A stretch of 64,000 bases of DNA, from positions 2,770,001 through 2,834,000 of the forward strand of contig NZ_CP082918.1 in assembly GCF_019931755.1 (NCBI RefSeq), written 5' to 3'. This DNA comes from Sutcliffiella horikoshii (lineage in GTDB: Bacteria > Bacillota > Bacilli > Bacillales > Bacillaceae_I). The notes under the pieces were generated by a model. It had not been told where the DNA came from. It made no database searches and saw only the letters and a program-made list of their open reading frames with translations. The position numbers and the translations under genes are program-made. Numbering within the stretch: position 1 is the stretch's first letter; each line of letters begins with the position of its first letter. Below are positions 1 to 8,171 of this stretch, piece after piece.

Positions 1-222
1 ATTTGTCATCATTTTCTGTAGGTAAGCAAGACTGTCTTTTCCTTTCACTTCAATTTCTCCCATATGAGAAACATCGAATAATCCAGCTTTCGTACGAACC
101 GCTTCGTGCTCTTCTTTGATGCTTGAAAATTGAACAGGCAGATCCCATCCGCCAAAATCGATTGTTTTCGCACCATGTTCTTTGTACACATCATATAATG
201 GTGTTTTTTTAAGTTCAGTCAT
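1..222 (-). CDS. gcvT: Aminomethyltransferase (glycine cleavage T protein), N-terminal part
   Basis: T protein of the glycine cleavage system, which transfers the methylene group from the H-protein-bound intermediate to tetrahydrofolate. Only the first 74 codons lie in the window and the gene runs off the left edge. The reading begins [19 protein letters not shown] and continues through [11 protein letters not shown] and the family motif [10 protein letters not shown]. The ATG at 222-220 follows AAGGAGGAGAAAA. A tandem glycine riboswitch with terminator lies directly upstream, which is the usual control of gcvT-gcvPA-gcvPB in Bacillus, and yqhH is divergent as in B. subtilis. Identity is secure; the rest of the operon is outside the window. 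Confidence 0.95.
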   Translation of the reverse strand, partial: MTELKKTPLYDVYKEHGAKTIDFGGWDLPVQFSSIKEEHEAVRTKAGLFDVSHMGEIEVKGKDSLAYLQKMMTN

Positions 223-285
223 TACTTTTTTCTCCTCCTTTTACTAACCAAAAGAATGTCAACCTACTCTTTTCCCTTTTCGCTC

Positions 286-335
286 CAAAAAAGGACAGAG
301 AAACTCCTTTTTTAAAAAAAGAGTTCTCTGTCCTT
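286..335 (-). terminator. Terminator of the glycine riboswitch expression platform
   Basis: On the minus strand GGACAGAGAACTC pairs with GAGTTTCTCTGTCC and is followed by a U run. The 5' arm overlaps the end of the second glycine aptamer, so ligand binding would free transcription into gcvT by sequestering that arm. This is the known ON-switch arrangement for gcvT; the mutual exclusion here is inferred from the overlap. Confidence 0.85.
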
Positions 336-525
336 TGCACCTGAAAGTTTACCTTATGTAGAAGGCTTTCCCCTTTGGTGGTTTATTCTAAAATAATTGG
401 AATAAACACTCTCCAGAGTTGCGTCCAACAAGAGTCTTTTTGCCTGAGAGATTCACAGTCATTCTGCTTGCTCCTTCGGCGCTGCCGTATTCTAGATGGC
501 AGTCTCTCCCCTTGTTCTCATTCGC
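322..525 (-). promoter_or_regulatory. Tandem glycine riboswitch (gcvT leader)
   Basis: Two consecutive glycine aptamers are read on the minus strand. The first has the conserved blocks GGGGAGAGACTG, GCGCCGAAGGAGCAA, AATCTCTCAGGCAAAAAGAC and GGACGCAACTCTGGAGAG. The second has ACCACCAAAGGGGA and AACTTTCAGGTGC followed by GGACAGAGAAC. The order and sequence match the gcvT motif RNA known from B. subtilis. It senses glycine and controls the downstream terminator at 286-335. Confidence 0.93.
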
Positions 526-789
526 AATATAATATTTTCTTCAAACATGGTCATACTAATAGGAAGCTACAACATTCATGTTCATATTGCCAGGCAAACT
601 GCCTTAAAAAGCTCACTATTATCCTACCATTAGACAAAGGATTCTGGCAATACAAAAACACTTATCATTATTATTTTTATATAGCTAAACGTTCGTGTTT
701 AAACAAGTAGATTATCAATATTTTCTAATGAAAACGCTATCCTTTTTCAACATACTATAAATTGGATAATTCAGAAAGGATGCACAACA

Positions 790-2487
790 ATGAATGTAGA
801 GGTTGTTTTTGATAATGAATGGCAGGACGAACTGCTTAAAAGGATGACGGATGATGGCCCTTGGGCTAATTACGAATTATTCAAGCTTGCATTAGAAGTG
901 GAGAACCATCTTAGCATCCCAGAATTTGAAGGCTTGCTTGCTCCATCCCATCTGCCGCAACTCACTCCACTTCCCCATCAGTTGGAAGTTGCCAGAAACG
1001 TGGTCGAAGAGATGAATGGAAAAGCGATACTTGCCGATGAGGTGGGTCTTGGTAAAACCATTGAAGCAGGGCTAATTCTTAAAGAATATATGATTCGCGG
1101 ACTAGTGAAGAAGGTTTTGATATTGGTTCCAGCATCCCTTGTTTCACAATGGGCCATTGAATTGAACCAAAAATTCTATATCCCTGCCATCGGTCAGAAA
1201 AAGAGTTATGTATGGGAGCAATGCGATGTAGTGGTTTCTTCTATCGATACGGCAAAAAGGAGCCCGCACCGCGAGATCATCAATAGCTTGGAATATGACA
1301 TGGTCATCATTGATGAGGCTCATAAACTGAAAAATAACAAAACCAAAAACTATGAATTTGTACAGAATTTAAAGAAAAAGTTTTGTCTTTTGTTAACGGC
1401 CACTCCCATTCAAAATAAAGTGGAAGAGATTTTCAACCTGGTGTCCCTTCTTAAACCAGGCCACCTTGGCAGCGAAAGCAATTTCACCGAGGTGTTTCGT
1501 GCAAAAAACCGAAAGCTTGAAAATGATGATTATTTAAAAGAACTTGTCAATAAAGTGATGATTCGAAACAGGCGCGGGGACACGGGAATCGATTGGCCAA
1601 AACGGAATGTGGAGTCTTGTATCATTGAATTTTCAAAAGAGGAACAAGATCTTTATGATGCCATTAATGAGCTAAAGACAGATCCTTACCTGCCGATTAC
1701 GAGTCAGTTCTCCATCATGACTTTGCAGCGAGAAGCATGCAGCAGCAGAGAAGCCGTCTATTATACCGTTAAAAATATGATTGAACGGAAGCAGCAGGAA
1801 AATCCACATTATCAGCCTTCACAGGGGCTGTTGAACATTTTTGAAAAGATTGATTTGGTTGGACGGAACTCTAAGGCAGAGAAAGTGCTAGAGCTGATCC
1901 AAAAAGTAGGTGATAAGGTCATTGTTTTCACCGAATATAGAGCAACACAAATGTATTTGCAATGGTTCTTAAAGCAAAATGGTATTACCTCCGTTCCATT
2001 TCGCGGCGGGTTCAAGCGAGGGAAAAAGGATTGGATGAGGGAACTGTTTAAAAACCATGTTCAAGTGCTTATCGCCACAGAAGCCGGGGGCGAGGGGATC
2101 AACCTGCAGTTCTGTAACCATATTATAAACTACGATCTTCCATGGAATCCCATGAGACTTGAACAGAGGATTGGCCGAATTCACAGACTTGGGCAAGAAC
2201 GAGATGTTAATATCTATAATTTCGCCACAAGCAACACGGTCGAGGAACATATCCTGAAGTTGCTTTATGAGAAGATCAACCTGTTTGAACGAGTCATCGG
2301 GGAGCTTGATGATATCTTGACAAAGATGGAGATCAAGAATCTAGAAGAGCATATTCAAGACATCATGCTTCATTCTAAATCGGAGGGTGAAATGAAGATA
2401 AAGATGGAGAACCTCTCCTCTATTATCGAATTTGCCGATCAGATGAAAAAGGAGGACGGCCCACATGCAGCAGCGGGAAATTCATAG
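790..2487 (+). CDS. yqhH: SNF2-family DEAD/H helicase YqhH
   Basis: A 565-residue SNF2/Rad54-type ATPase. Walker A (DEVGLGKT) is near residues 83-90, DEAH at 175-178, and SAT-type motif III (LLTATPIQN) near 200. The C-terminal helicase half has EAGGEGINLQ and the motif VI block QRIGRIHRLGQ. The ATG follows AGAAAGGATG. Its 3' end overlaps yqhG by 23 bp, so the two are co-transcribed and probably translationally coupled. The pair is divergent from gcvT, as in B. subtilis. SNF2 proteins remodel nucleic-acid complexes using ATP; the cellular substrate of YqhH is not established. Confidence 0.93.
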   Translation: MNVEVVFDNEWQDELLKRMTDDGPWANYELFKLALEVENHLSIPEFEGLLAPSHLPQLTPLPHQLEVARNVVEEMNGKAILADEVGLGKTIEAGLILKEYMIRGLVKKVLILVPASLVSQWAIELNQKFYIPAIGQKKSYVWEQCDVVVSSIDTAKRSPHREIINSLEYDMVIIDEAHKLKNNKTKNYEFVQNLKKKFCLLLTATPIQNKVEEIFNLVSLLKPGHLGSESNFTEVFRAKNRKLENDDYLKELVNKVMIRNRRGDTGIDWPKRNVESCIIEFSKEEQDLYDAINELKTDPYLPITSQFSIMTLQREACSSREAVYYTVKNMIERKQQENPHYQPSQGLLNIFEKIDLVGRNSKAEKVLELIQKVGDKVIVFTEYRATQMYLQWFLKQNGITSVPFRGGFKRGKKDWMRELFKNHVQVLIATEAGGEGINLQFCNHIINYDLPWNPMRLEQRIGRIHRLGQERDVNIYNFATSNTVEEHILKLLYEKINLFERVIGELDDILTKMEIKNLEEHIQDIMLHSKSEGEMKIKMENLSSIIEFADQMKKEDGPHAAAGNS

Positions 2488-3283
2488 ATTTTTGGAGCGA
2501 TATTTTACGGCAAACAGCTGTGAAATAGTCGAGAACACGAACAGCCATCTTGCCGTCCAATTGACCATAGATATGGACAAAGAACTGATGAACCGCCCTT
2601 TCTACTGGCATTATCTCGAAAAAACAGGGGGTGTGCCAAATCCCATGAAAATGACACTGATTACGGACAGCAACAAGGCACAGGAAGATTTAAAAGGAGA
2701 TCATGTCCACTTTGGCTCTCCGAGGATGCACCAAATTTTCGAATCCACCAAAAGTCTTGCAGGTTATATACGGTTGTATGAAAATATCCCGTCTCATCCA
2801 GGTGGGGGCCATCTTCCTCTTCACCCGTGGCTGAACGTAAATATGAAGGTAAGCTATCGGTGTGATCGCAAGAAGGATGTCATTATGTCTCTAGGAATTC
2901 ACCTGATTACAGGGACGATTCTGGAAAAGTTTCAAGATGAAGTGGAAAAGATCAATCTGACACCAAAGATTCCTGATTTTTGTTTCACCATGACTCCCAT
3001 CATCAAGCCGGCGAGCGGACTTTCTAGGCTTGAACATTATGTAAATGGATTTATCTCAAGCCAAGATCATCAATGGGCAGAAGACGCGAGGAAAAGATGG
3101 GATCAGGATCTTCAGCTTTTGAAGCATTTTTATGAAGATGATGAAGAAAAACCGGAAGCTTACGAAACGGAGATGAAGGCCCTTCAAGAGCAATATGAGC
3201 CAAAAATTCATGTAACGATTATTAATGGAGGACTTTTCTATTTGGGTCCATCTTTTATCAATAACATACACAGTGGTAGATGA
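2465..3283 (+). CDS. yqhG: YqhG family protein
   Basis: A 272-residue soluble protein with no signal peptide or membrane segment, recognised as YqhG by its position overlapping the SNF2 gene yqhH and by its opening QQREIHRFLERYFTANSCE. The ATG at 2465 has GGAGG about ten bases upstream, inside the yqhH coding end. It is rich in charged and aromatic residues, and I see no catalytic motif. Function is unknown; the fixed yqhH-yqhG pairing suggests it partners the helicase. In B. subtilis sinI-sinR follow, but here they are absent and the downstream region is different. Confidence 0.85.
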   Translation: MQQREIHRFLERYFTANSCEIVENTNSHLAVQLTIDMDKELMNRPFYWHYLEKTGGVPNPMKMTLITDSNKAQEDLKGDHVHFGSPRMHQIFESTKSLAGYIRLYENIPSHPGGGHLPLHPWLNVNMKVSYRCDRKKDVIMSLGIHLITGTILEKFQDEVEKINLTPKIPDFCFTMTPIIKPASGLSRLEHYVNGFISSQDHQWAEDARKRWDQDLQLLKHFYEDDEEKPEAYETEMKALQEQYEPKIHVTIINGGLFYLGPSFINNIHSGR

Positions 3284-3306
3284 AAACTACCATTGTGTAT
3301 GTTTTT
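3264..3306 (+). terminator. Terminator after yqhG
   Basis: Perfect inverted repeat ACATACACAGTGGTAG / CTACCATTGTGTATGT with a 7-base loop, followed by TTTTT. The left arm lies inside the last codons of yqhG. Confidence 0.85.
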
Positions 3307-3607
3307 AAGTTATATAGTAGTAAATCCAGTACATATGCATTATTGTGACCATGCTGTAGCCGCAGACGGCGGTCAGGCAGACAACTTTAAGAATGGCTGA
3401 TTTGAGTTTCAGATTATTTTTTATGAAGAACAGTAGAAGTATGGAGATGCCAAGTTTTATGAGTAAAAATAAGGCCGGGCTTGTTTCATAGAGGGATTTC
3501 ATCAGTGGGTTGCCTTCGTTAATTAACTGGAAGTGCAGGCCAAAATATGTGGCAACTCCGTCAAAAATATTCAGTAGCAACAGCGCAATCAATAGTTTTT
3601 TGACCAT
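3305..3607 (-). CDS. DUF5658-like small membrane protein
   Basis: A 100-residue protein with about three hydrophobic segments (roughly 5-22, 45-62 and 70-92). The motifs LNIFDGVATYFGL near the N terminus and INEGNPLM near residue 30 are the pattern I associate with DUF5658 membrane proteins, in which a buried Asp and an Asn-Pro recur. The start follows AGGAGGTGTGGG. It stands alone on the minus strand, with repeat array 1 upstream. The role of the family is unknown. Confidence 0.75.
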   Translation of the reverse strand: MVKKLLIALLLLNIFDGVATYFGLHFQLINEGNPLMKSLYETSPALFLLIKLGISILLLFFIKNNLKLKSAILKVVCLTAVCGYSMVTIMHMYWIYYYIT

Positions 3608-3819
3608 CCCACACCTCCTACTTTAGTTCTTTAATAAGAACAATTATACCTTTTCATATTACCTTTAAGCAAGAATGTTGTTCTTTTTTAAGAACTTTAA
3701 GCCGGTATTATTTCTCCATTGTGTCCATTTTTAGTGGAATTATAAGGTGAAAGGCGTTGTAATGATTTACGCTGACGGACTTCGGGGGAATATGTTTTTT
3801 CTGGTGTGGTGTGGGTTTT

Positions 3820-4112
3820 TAGATGACAGACTTTGTGAGATTACGCTTTTTTTGGCATCGTTTCACTTCTTAGATGCCAGTCTTTTTGAGATTCTGTTGT
3901 TTTTGGCATCGTTAGGCCCCTTAGATGCCAGTCTTTGTGAGATTCTGCTTTTTCTGGCATCGTTAGGCCCCTTAGATGCCAGTCTTTGTGGGATTCTGCT
4001 TTTTCTGGCATCGTTCCGCTTCTTAGATGCCAGACTTTGTGGGATTCTGCTTTTTCTGGCATCGTTCCGCTTCTTAGATGCCAGACTTTAAGAATTTCTG
4101 CTTTTTCTGGCA
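3820..4112. repeat. Array 1: tandem 51-bp hairpin units
   Basis: About 5.5 units with a constant 51-bp period: the landmark TAGATGCCAG begins at 3871, 3922, 3973, 4024 and 4075. Each unit holds a hairpin CTGGCATC - 13-nt loop - GATGCCAG, then a conserved spacer of about 22 nt (ACTTTGTGGGATTCTGCTT). The arms stay complementary while the loop varies (CGTTCCGCTTCTTA or CGTTAGGCCCCTTA types). Because 51 is divisible by three, both strands contain spurious open frames of 90-114 codons with 17-residue repeats. The array fills most of the 520-bp gap between two minus-strand genes, and I see no gene in it. Confidence 0.9.
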
Positions 4113-4130
4113 TCTATAGAGATTTTAGTA

Positions 4131-4376
4131 TTAAAACCAAGCTTGATTCATTTTCTCCAAAAACTCTTTAGTAATAGGATACACCGAACTTTCCCCTATA
4201 ACAGAATCAATTCCACAATGGGGGCATATTGCAGTTTGACCTTGATCAATCCATTCAGTAATTAGAGAGGGATTGTAAATTTCCAGGCAAAAGAAACACC
4301 CACATACCTTATCCTTTTCTAATTCTTTTTTATGATGACTGCTGAATTTGTGCGCATTAGCAATATAATCTTCCAT
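4131..4376 (-). CDS. Small zinc-ribbon-like cytoplasmic protein
   Basis: An 81-residue soluble protein with a probable four-cysteine metal site: Cys pair in VCGCFFC near residues 25-29 and CPHC near residues 53-56. A short helical N terminus (HKFSSHHKKELEKD) precedes it, and the C terminus is VYPITKEFLEKMN. The start follows GAGAGGAGAT. It looks like a conserved small protein of Firmicutes and enterobacteria that I cannot name with certainty. Metal binding is inferred from the cysteine spacing. It lies downstream of the AraC regulator but has its own spacing and is separated by a terminator. Confidence 0.7.
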   Translation of the reverse strand: MEDYIANAHKFSSHHKKELEKDKVCGCFFCLEIYNPSLITEWIDQGQTAICPHCGIDSVIGESSVYPITKEFLEKMNQAWF

Positions 4377-4404
4377 TCTAATATCTCCTCTCTATTTTCC
4401 AAAA

Positions 4405-4440
4405 AAATAAGAAGTCCACCTCTTCACGACAAGGTGGACA
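4405..4440 (-). terminator. Terminator after the araC-type gene
   Basis: Minus-strand stem GTCCACCTTGTCGTGAAGAGGTGGAC followed by a T-rich tract (CTTATTTTTTT). Confidence 0.75.
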
Positions 4441-4449
4441 ATCTACTAT

Positions 4450-5316
4450 CTATTTTATCGGTATCCATATCTCCGAGTAAAGGTCCGGACTCGAAGGATC
4501 CTCATCTGTGTACAACTCAAAATCCGGAGCTCCGGAATGCTCGTAGCTGTTAGATGGGAACCACTCCGAGAAGATGCGCTTCCACGTATCTTGCATGGCA
4601 TTCGGCATTGGGCCGTGCACTTCAAAGACTACCCATTTTGAAGCAGGGATCTCCAACTTCTCCAACTCTTCCGGAATCTCCCCTTCTATCGCTGCAGCCA
4701 CCCAATAGTCCATCACTTGCTCCGACTTCATTTCTTCCGTTGTTCCTTCACACACACCAAGAACCCCTTTGATGGCACCATTATTTAATGCAAACAGCTT
4801 ATCTGTAAAACCTTCTGCATTTACATCCTGCCAAAACTTCGGTATCTCTCTGGACTGCTCATCATTTGCACATGAAAATCTTCTCTTTTTTCCTGCCACT
4901 GTAAATGCTTCTTTGTTCACTACACTATACTTCATCGGTTCTGCCCCTTCCAATGTCACCTGGATGACCAGGCGGTTATACGTTTGCAACTTCCCTTCAT
5001 GCCTCCGCACTTCTGTCGGAGAAGTGCCGTGTTGCCTGCGGAATGCCTTCGTGAAAGCCTCGGGAGTATCGTAACCATATTTGCAGGCGATATCGATAAT
5101 CTTGTTGTCCGTTGTAATCAATTCCTGTGCAGCAAGTGTCAATCTTCTTCTTCTTAAATATTCTGCCACCGATGTATCCGTCAACAATCCGAATGTACGT
5201 TGAAAATGAAAGGAAGAAACATTTGCATGTCTAGCTATATCCTCGATTGTAATGTCTTCTGTCAAATTCTTTTCCATAAATTCGATTGCACGCTGAATCG
5301 ATTCCACCATCGCCAT
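4450..5316 (-). CDS. AraC-family transcriptional regulator with GyrI-like effector domain
   Basis: A 288-residue regulator. Residues about 8-105 form the double helix-turn-helix AraC domain (IEDIARHANVSSFHFQRTFG, then IIDIACKYGYDTPEAFTKAFR and HGTSPTEVR). Residues about 125-288 form a GyrI/Rob-type effector-binding domain, ending in DFELYTDEDPSSPDLYSEIW. The start lies just downstream of a GGTGAGGG-like site. Such proteins usually respond to small amphipathic or drug-like ligands and control nearby or dispersed genes. The Nudix operon on the same strand ends only 29 bp upstream, so read-through is possible. Confidence 0.88.
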   Translation of the reverse strand: MAMVESIQRAIEFMEKNLTEDITIEDIARHANVSSFHFQRTFGLLTDTSVAEYLRRRRLTLAAQELITTDNKIIDIACKYGYDTPEAFTKAFRRQHGTSPTEVRRHEGKLQTYNRLVIQVTLEGAEPMKYSVVNKEAFTVAGKKRRFSCANDEQSREIPKFWQDVNAEGFTDKLFALNNGAIKGVLGVCEGTTEEMKSEQVMDYWVAAAIEGEIPEELEKLEIPASKWVVFEVHGPMPNAMQDTWKRIFSEWFPSNSYEHSGAPDFELYTDEDPSSPDLYSEIWIPIK

Positions 5317-5344
5317 ATTGCCCTCACCCCTTATGTCTATCCTA

Positions 5345-5812
5345 TCAGCGTGAACGATAGGTTTCCTGTTTGTTTGTGCTTTGTTTTGGCAGGTTTCTTA
5401 ATCGCTCTGCTTCCCTAATATTGTCATGTAAATAGGATTCCGTCTGTGGATGACTCACTATTTCTTCTGTCGTCATCCAATGAAAAGCCTCTACCTCATC
5501 CGGACTCTTGGGAAATGGTTCGCCACTTTTCCATTCACACAGGAATACGATGTCTACAACTTCCCGGCCATCCGGTAAAACGAAAGAAGTATTGCGGACA
5601 TACGTCATGTTATCATGAACACTGATACCCACTTCCTCCATCAGCTCACGTCTCAAAGTCCGCTCCAAAATATCAGATGAAGCACCTTCCCGATCAACCG
5701 TCCCGCCAACAAAGGAAAGCATCCCTCCTGCATGCTCGTCTTTGTGACTCCGCTCTATCATCAACCATTTATCCCCTCTGTACACAGCACCTTCCACATT
5801 AATGAAAAACAT
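5345..5812 (-). CDS. NUDIX hydrolase
   Basis: A 155-residue Nudix-fold pyrophosphohydrolase. The Nudix box lies at about residues 36-63 and ends in the signature REL-x-EE-x-GI. The stretch between the opening GG and REL is a few residues longer than the usual box (GGTVDREGASSDILE), so catalytic register should be checked. The substrate cannot be told from the sequence. It is the last gene of a four-gene minus-strand unit, 11 bp after the methyltransferase. It could be a house-cleaning enzyme or act on an NDP-linked metabolite. Confidence 0.85.
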   Translation of the reverse strand: MFFINVEGAVYRGDKWLMIERSHKDEHAGGMLSFVGGTVDREGASSDILERTLRRELMEEVGISVHDNMTYVRNTSFVLPDGREVVDIVFLCEWKSGEPFPKSPDEVEAFHWMTTEEIVSHPQTESYLHDNIREAERLRNLPKQSTNKQETYRSR

Positions 5813-5823
5813 CCTAATCCCCC

Positions 5824-6576
5824 TTATTTTCTGGCTTTAATAATTAGTGTCGATGGAAACCTGCGAGTTTTGTAAAGAGAATAGTAGCGGTCTGATACCG
5901 GTGCATCCTCATCTTTAAAACGTTCTCCCGCCTCACTTTCCACCACCTTCTCAATCGTAAAGCCCGCTAGAATAAGTTCATTTATGTAGGTTGCCAGTTT
6001 TCTTGTGTGGACCGTCATCGGTGCATCTTCCCCTTTGAATTTTTCAAAGGTGTGCAGTCCTTCTTGCTGATAGGAACCTTCTAAAGTCATGACACCATTC
6101 TCGCTACTAATATGAGCATATAAAGGATGATCCCAGCTGAAAAGGAAGCTTCCTCCTTGTTTTAAATAAGAATGAATCAGCTTCAAGGTTGCCTTTAAAT
6201 CTGTGGTCCACCCCAACGCATAGATGGAATAAACACAATCAAAATAATCTTTCGGAAGATTGATTTCTTGTTCCATCGGCGCACAAAACAAGCGGGGTTC
6301 CAGCCCTTGAAGAGTCTTTTCTGCAGCTGATTTTTGCTCGGCGGAAAGATCCACTCCCCACAGTTCACTCGCGCCTTTTTCCTCCGCCATATATTTTAGA
6401 GAATGACCACTTCCAAACCCGATATCCAACACCTTTTTATTTTGAAGATTATCTAGCAGTTTCAATTCATCTTCCGTTTGAGTAAAAGGCCCGTAACTCG
6501 GAAGAGCGTCCACCCCGTTGAAATAATGAGCGACCTTGTCCCAGCTTTTGCGATTGCTTTCCAATAATTGATTCAT
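5824..6576 (-). CDS. Class I SAM-dependent methyltransferase
   Basis: A 250-residue Rossmann-fold methyltransferase. Motif I (VLDIGFGSGHS) is at residues 49-59, the post-I acidic strand LWGVDLS near 75, and motif IV (DYFDCVYSIYALGW) near 112-125. The opening SWDKVAHYFNG resembles ubiquinone/menaquinone-type and UbiE-like small-molecule methyltransferases. The start is 7 bp after the GNAT gene, with AAGGGG upstream. The substrate is unknown. Confidence 0.85.
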   Translation of the reverse strand: MNQLLESNRKSWDKVAHYFNGVDALPSYGPFTQTEDELKLLDNLQNKKVLDIGFGSGHSLKYMAEEKGASELWGVDLSAEQKSAAEKTLQGLEPRLFCAPMEQEINLPKDYFDCVYSIYALGWTTDLKATLKLIHSYLKQGGSFLFSWDHPLYAHISSENGVMTLEGSYQQEGLHTFEKFKGEDAPMTVHTRKLATYINELILAGFTIEKVVESEAGERFKDEDAPVSDRYYSLYKTRRFPSTLIIKARK

Positions 6577-6583
6577 ATGACTA

Positions 6584-7501
6584 TTACCCCTTTATGTCTT
6601 TAATAAATGCAATTAATCTACTTGCTTCCTTAAACCCCATCCCTATGTGAAAATCATAGCTTACATGGTTGTCCAAATGGATGTCCGATCCGATTTGCTT
6701 GCAGCCCTTCTTTCTCAACCATTGTTCCCCTACTTCAACTAGCTTTGCAGAGTATCCTTTTCTTCTGTGTTGCGGCTTTACATATATCCCTTCTATATAG
6801 CCGGTTGGAGTGGACTCTGTTCCTTCCACATAATCGACTCTGATAGAAAGGTGGATGAAGGAAACAAACTCCGTACCTAAGCGGTAAAATAAAATTTTGT
6901 CCCGATCGGAAGCCATAATTTCATAAAAAGACTCATGAAGTTCCTCATCCGTGCTTTCCGGCCAGAGATCTAACGCCATTTCGGTGTAATAAACTAAATC
7001 ACTGTTTGAAGCAAAAACAACGTTTTCATCAGTACTCTCTTCTGAGGTTATAAGCTCCAGCCTAGCAAGCTGCTCCCCCCACGAAGCCATCTCCGTTTCT
7101 ACAAAACCAGCATTCTCATACATCTTTTTCGCTAGATGGTTGTTCGGTTCATAGCCTAGCAGGACAAACGGAATGGCTGTTGAGTTTGTGTTTCTAATGT
7201 CCTTCAGCACCTCATCAAGTGCTGCTTTTCCAAATCCTTTCCCCTGTGACTTTTCATCTATCATCAATCGGTAGATCCAGTAATTGCCGTCATCAGGATC
7301 AATCCCATACATCGCAAAACCGACCATCTCCTCTTCCGCATAAACACCCATCGCCTTAAATTCCGGTAAGAACTGCACTTGTGCAAGGGAATAAAGGTTG
7401 GATGCCACGAAGTTTTGTTGGTCCTCTGATACTTTTAATTGAATAGCTTTCTCCCAATTTTGAGCTGTTATTTGTCGTAGTGTTACTGATTTAGTTTTCA
7501 T
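6584..7501 (-). CDS. Tandem GNAT-family N-acetyltransferase
   Basis: A 305-residue protein made of two GNAT modules. The N-terminal one (about 1-145) has the acetyl-CoA loop KSQGKGFGKAAL and resembles spermidine acetyltransferases (AMYGIDPDDGNYWIYRLMID). The C-terminal one (about 160-305) has PQHRRKGYSAKLV and resembles aminoglycoside 6'-acetyltransferase-type enzymes (GSDIHLDNHVSYDFHIGMGF). Its ATG overlaps the stop of the upstream gene in an ATGA junction, so translation is coupled. The acceptor is not known; a fused polyamine/aminoglycoside-type acetyltransferase is a reasonable guess. Confidence 0.87.
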   Translation of the reverse strand: MKTKSVTLRQITAQNWEKAIQLKVSEDQQNFVASNLYSLAQVQFLPEFKAMGVYAEEEMVGFAMYGIDPDDGNYWIYRLMIDEKSQGKGFGKAALDEVLKDIRNTNSTAIPFVLLGYEPNNHLAKKMYENAGFVETEMASWGEQLARLELITSEESTDENVVFASNSDLVYYTEMALDLWPESTDEELHESFYEIMASDRDKILFYRLGTEFVSFIHLSIRVDYVEGTESTPTGYIEGIYVKPQHRRKGYSAKLVEVGEQWLRKKGCKQIGSDIHLDNHVSYDFHIGMGFKEASRLIAFIKDIKG

Positions 7502-7962
7502 TTAATAATACCTCTTCTATTTTCTTTATTATTTTGCTCTTTTTTACTTGCATACCTGAGTGAGATTACTACAAAACAAACAAGTGCAATAAATCCGAGA
7601 ATATAATAAGGGAACATATTCATCCAATGAAATGGGGCTTTATAAAGATAGACTGCTTTTATCCACCCATTGTTATCTTCTACTGCTATGGCAGAAATCG
7701 GATCAACACTAGTTATTTCAAAATACTTTGTTCCTCTTTCATAGTGGTTGGATGCATCCCCGTAATAGTTGCCTGAATAGTCATCTGCTTTTCTTTTGAC
7801 TTCGCCGATCTCTTTACCAATATCTTCTTGCAGGAGGCTCTCATCAGTCACCTCGTATACTCCACCTTTATAAACTACAAATGGATAAGCCCAGTCCAAG
7901 GCAAATACCTGATTTGAAGCAAGAAATGTGAAAATGAGACAAAAGATTAATTTACTTTTCAA
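7498..7962 (-). CDS. Secreted/membrane-anchored protein of unknown function
   Basis: A 154-residue protein when started at the TTG (7962-7960), which has GGGAGATGA seven to eight bases upstream. This start places a signal peptide at the very N terminus (KSKLIFCLIFTFLASNQVFA). An open frame continues upstream to 8046 but has no comparable ribosome site. After a soluble part of about 90 residues that starts DWAYPFVVYKGGVYEVTDE, a transmembrane helix (YYILGFIALVCFVVISL) is followed by a basic tail. It is the first gene of the operon with GNAT, methyltransferase and Nudix genes. I do not recognise the family. Confidence 0.7.
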   Translation of the reverse strand: MKSKLIFCLIFTFLASNQVFALDWAYPFVVYKGGVYEVTDESLLQEDIGKEIGEVKRKADDYSGNYYGDASNHYERGTKYFEITSVDPISAIAVEDNNGWIKAVYLYKAPFHWMNMFPYYILGFIALVCFVVISLRYASKKEQNNKENRRGIIK

Positions 7963-8126
7963 ATATTCATCTCCCAGAAAAATTACTTTATTAATAGTTC
8001 TATTCTTTATCGCCCAAAACCTTCTCCATATTCTTTCAACTAGCAAATCCGTTTTAGAGCTTAATTTACTATTACGCTACTCTTGAAAATATTGGAAAAT
8101 CTTTCTTTTATTTTACCAAAAGAAAA

Positions 8127-8166
8127 AAGCAGGTGAACTTCTTTTCGAAAAGAAATTCTCCTGCTC
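8127..8166 (-). terminator. Terminator after ampS
   Basis: Minus-strand stem AGCAGGAGAATTTCTTTTCG / CGAAAAGAAGTTCACCTGCT followed by TTTTTTC. Confidence 0.88.
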
Positions 8167-8171
8167 TATGT

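Noticed and set aside
3747..4113. Open frames of 114 codons (+) and 90 codons (-) with 17-residue repeats
   Set aside because: They exist only because the 51-bp tandem unit is divisible by three; both strands are open, neither has a ribosome site, and the conserved element is a hairpin.
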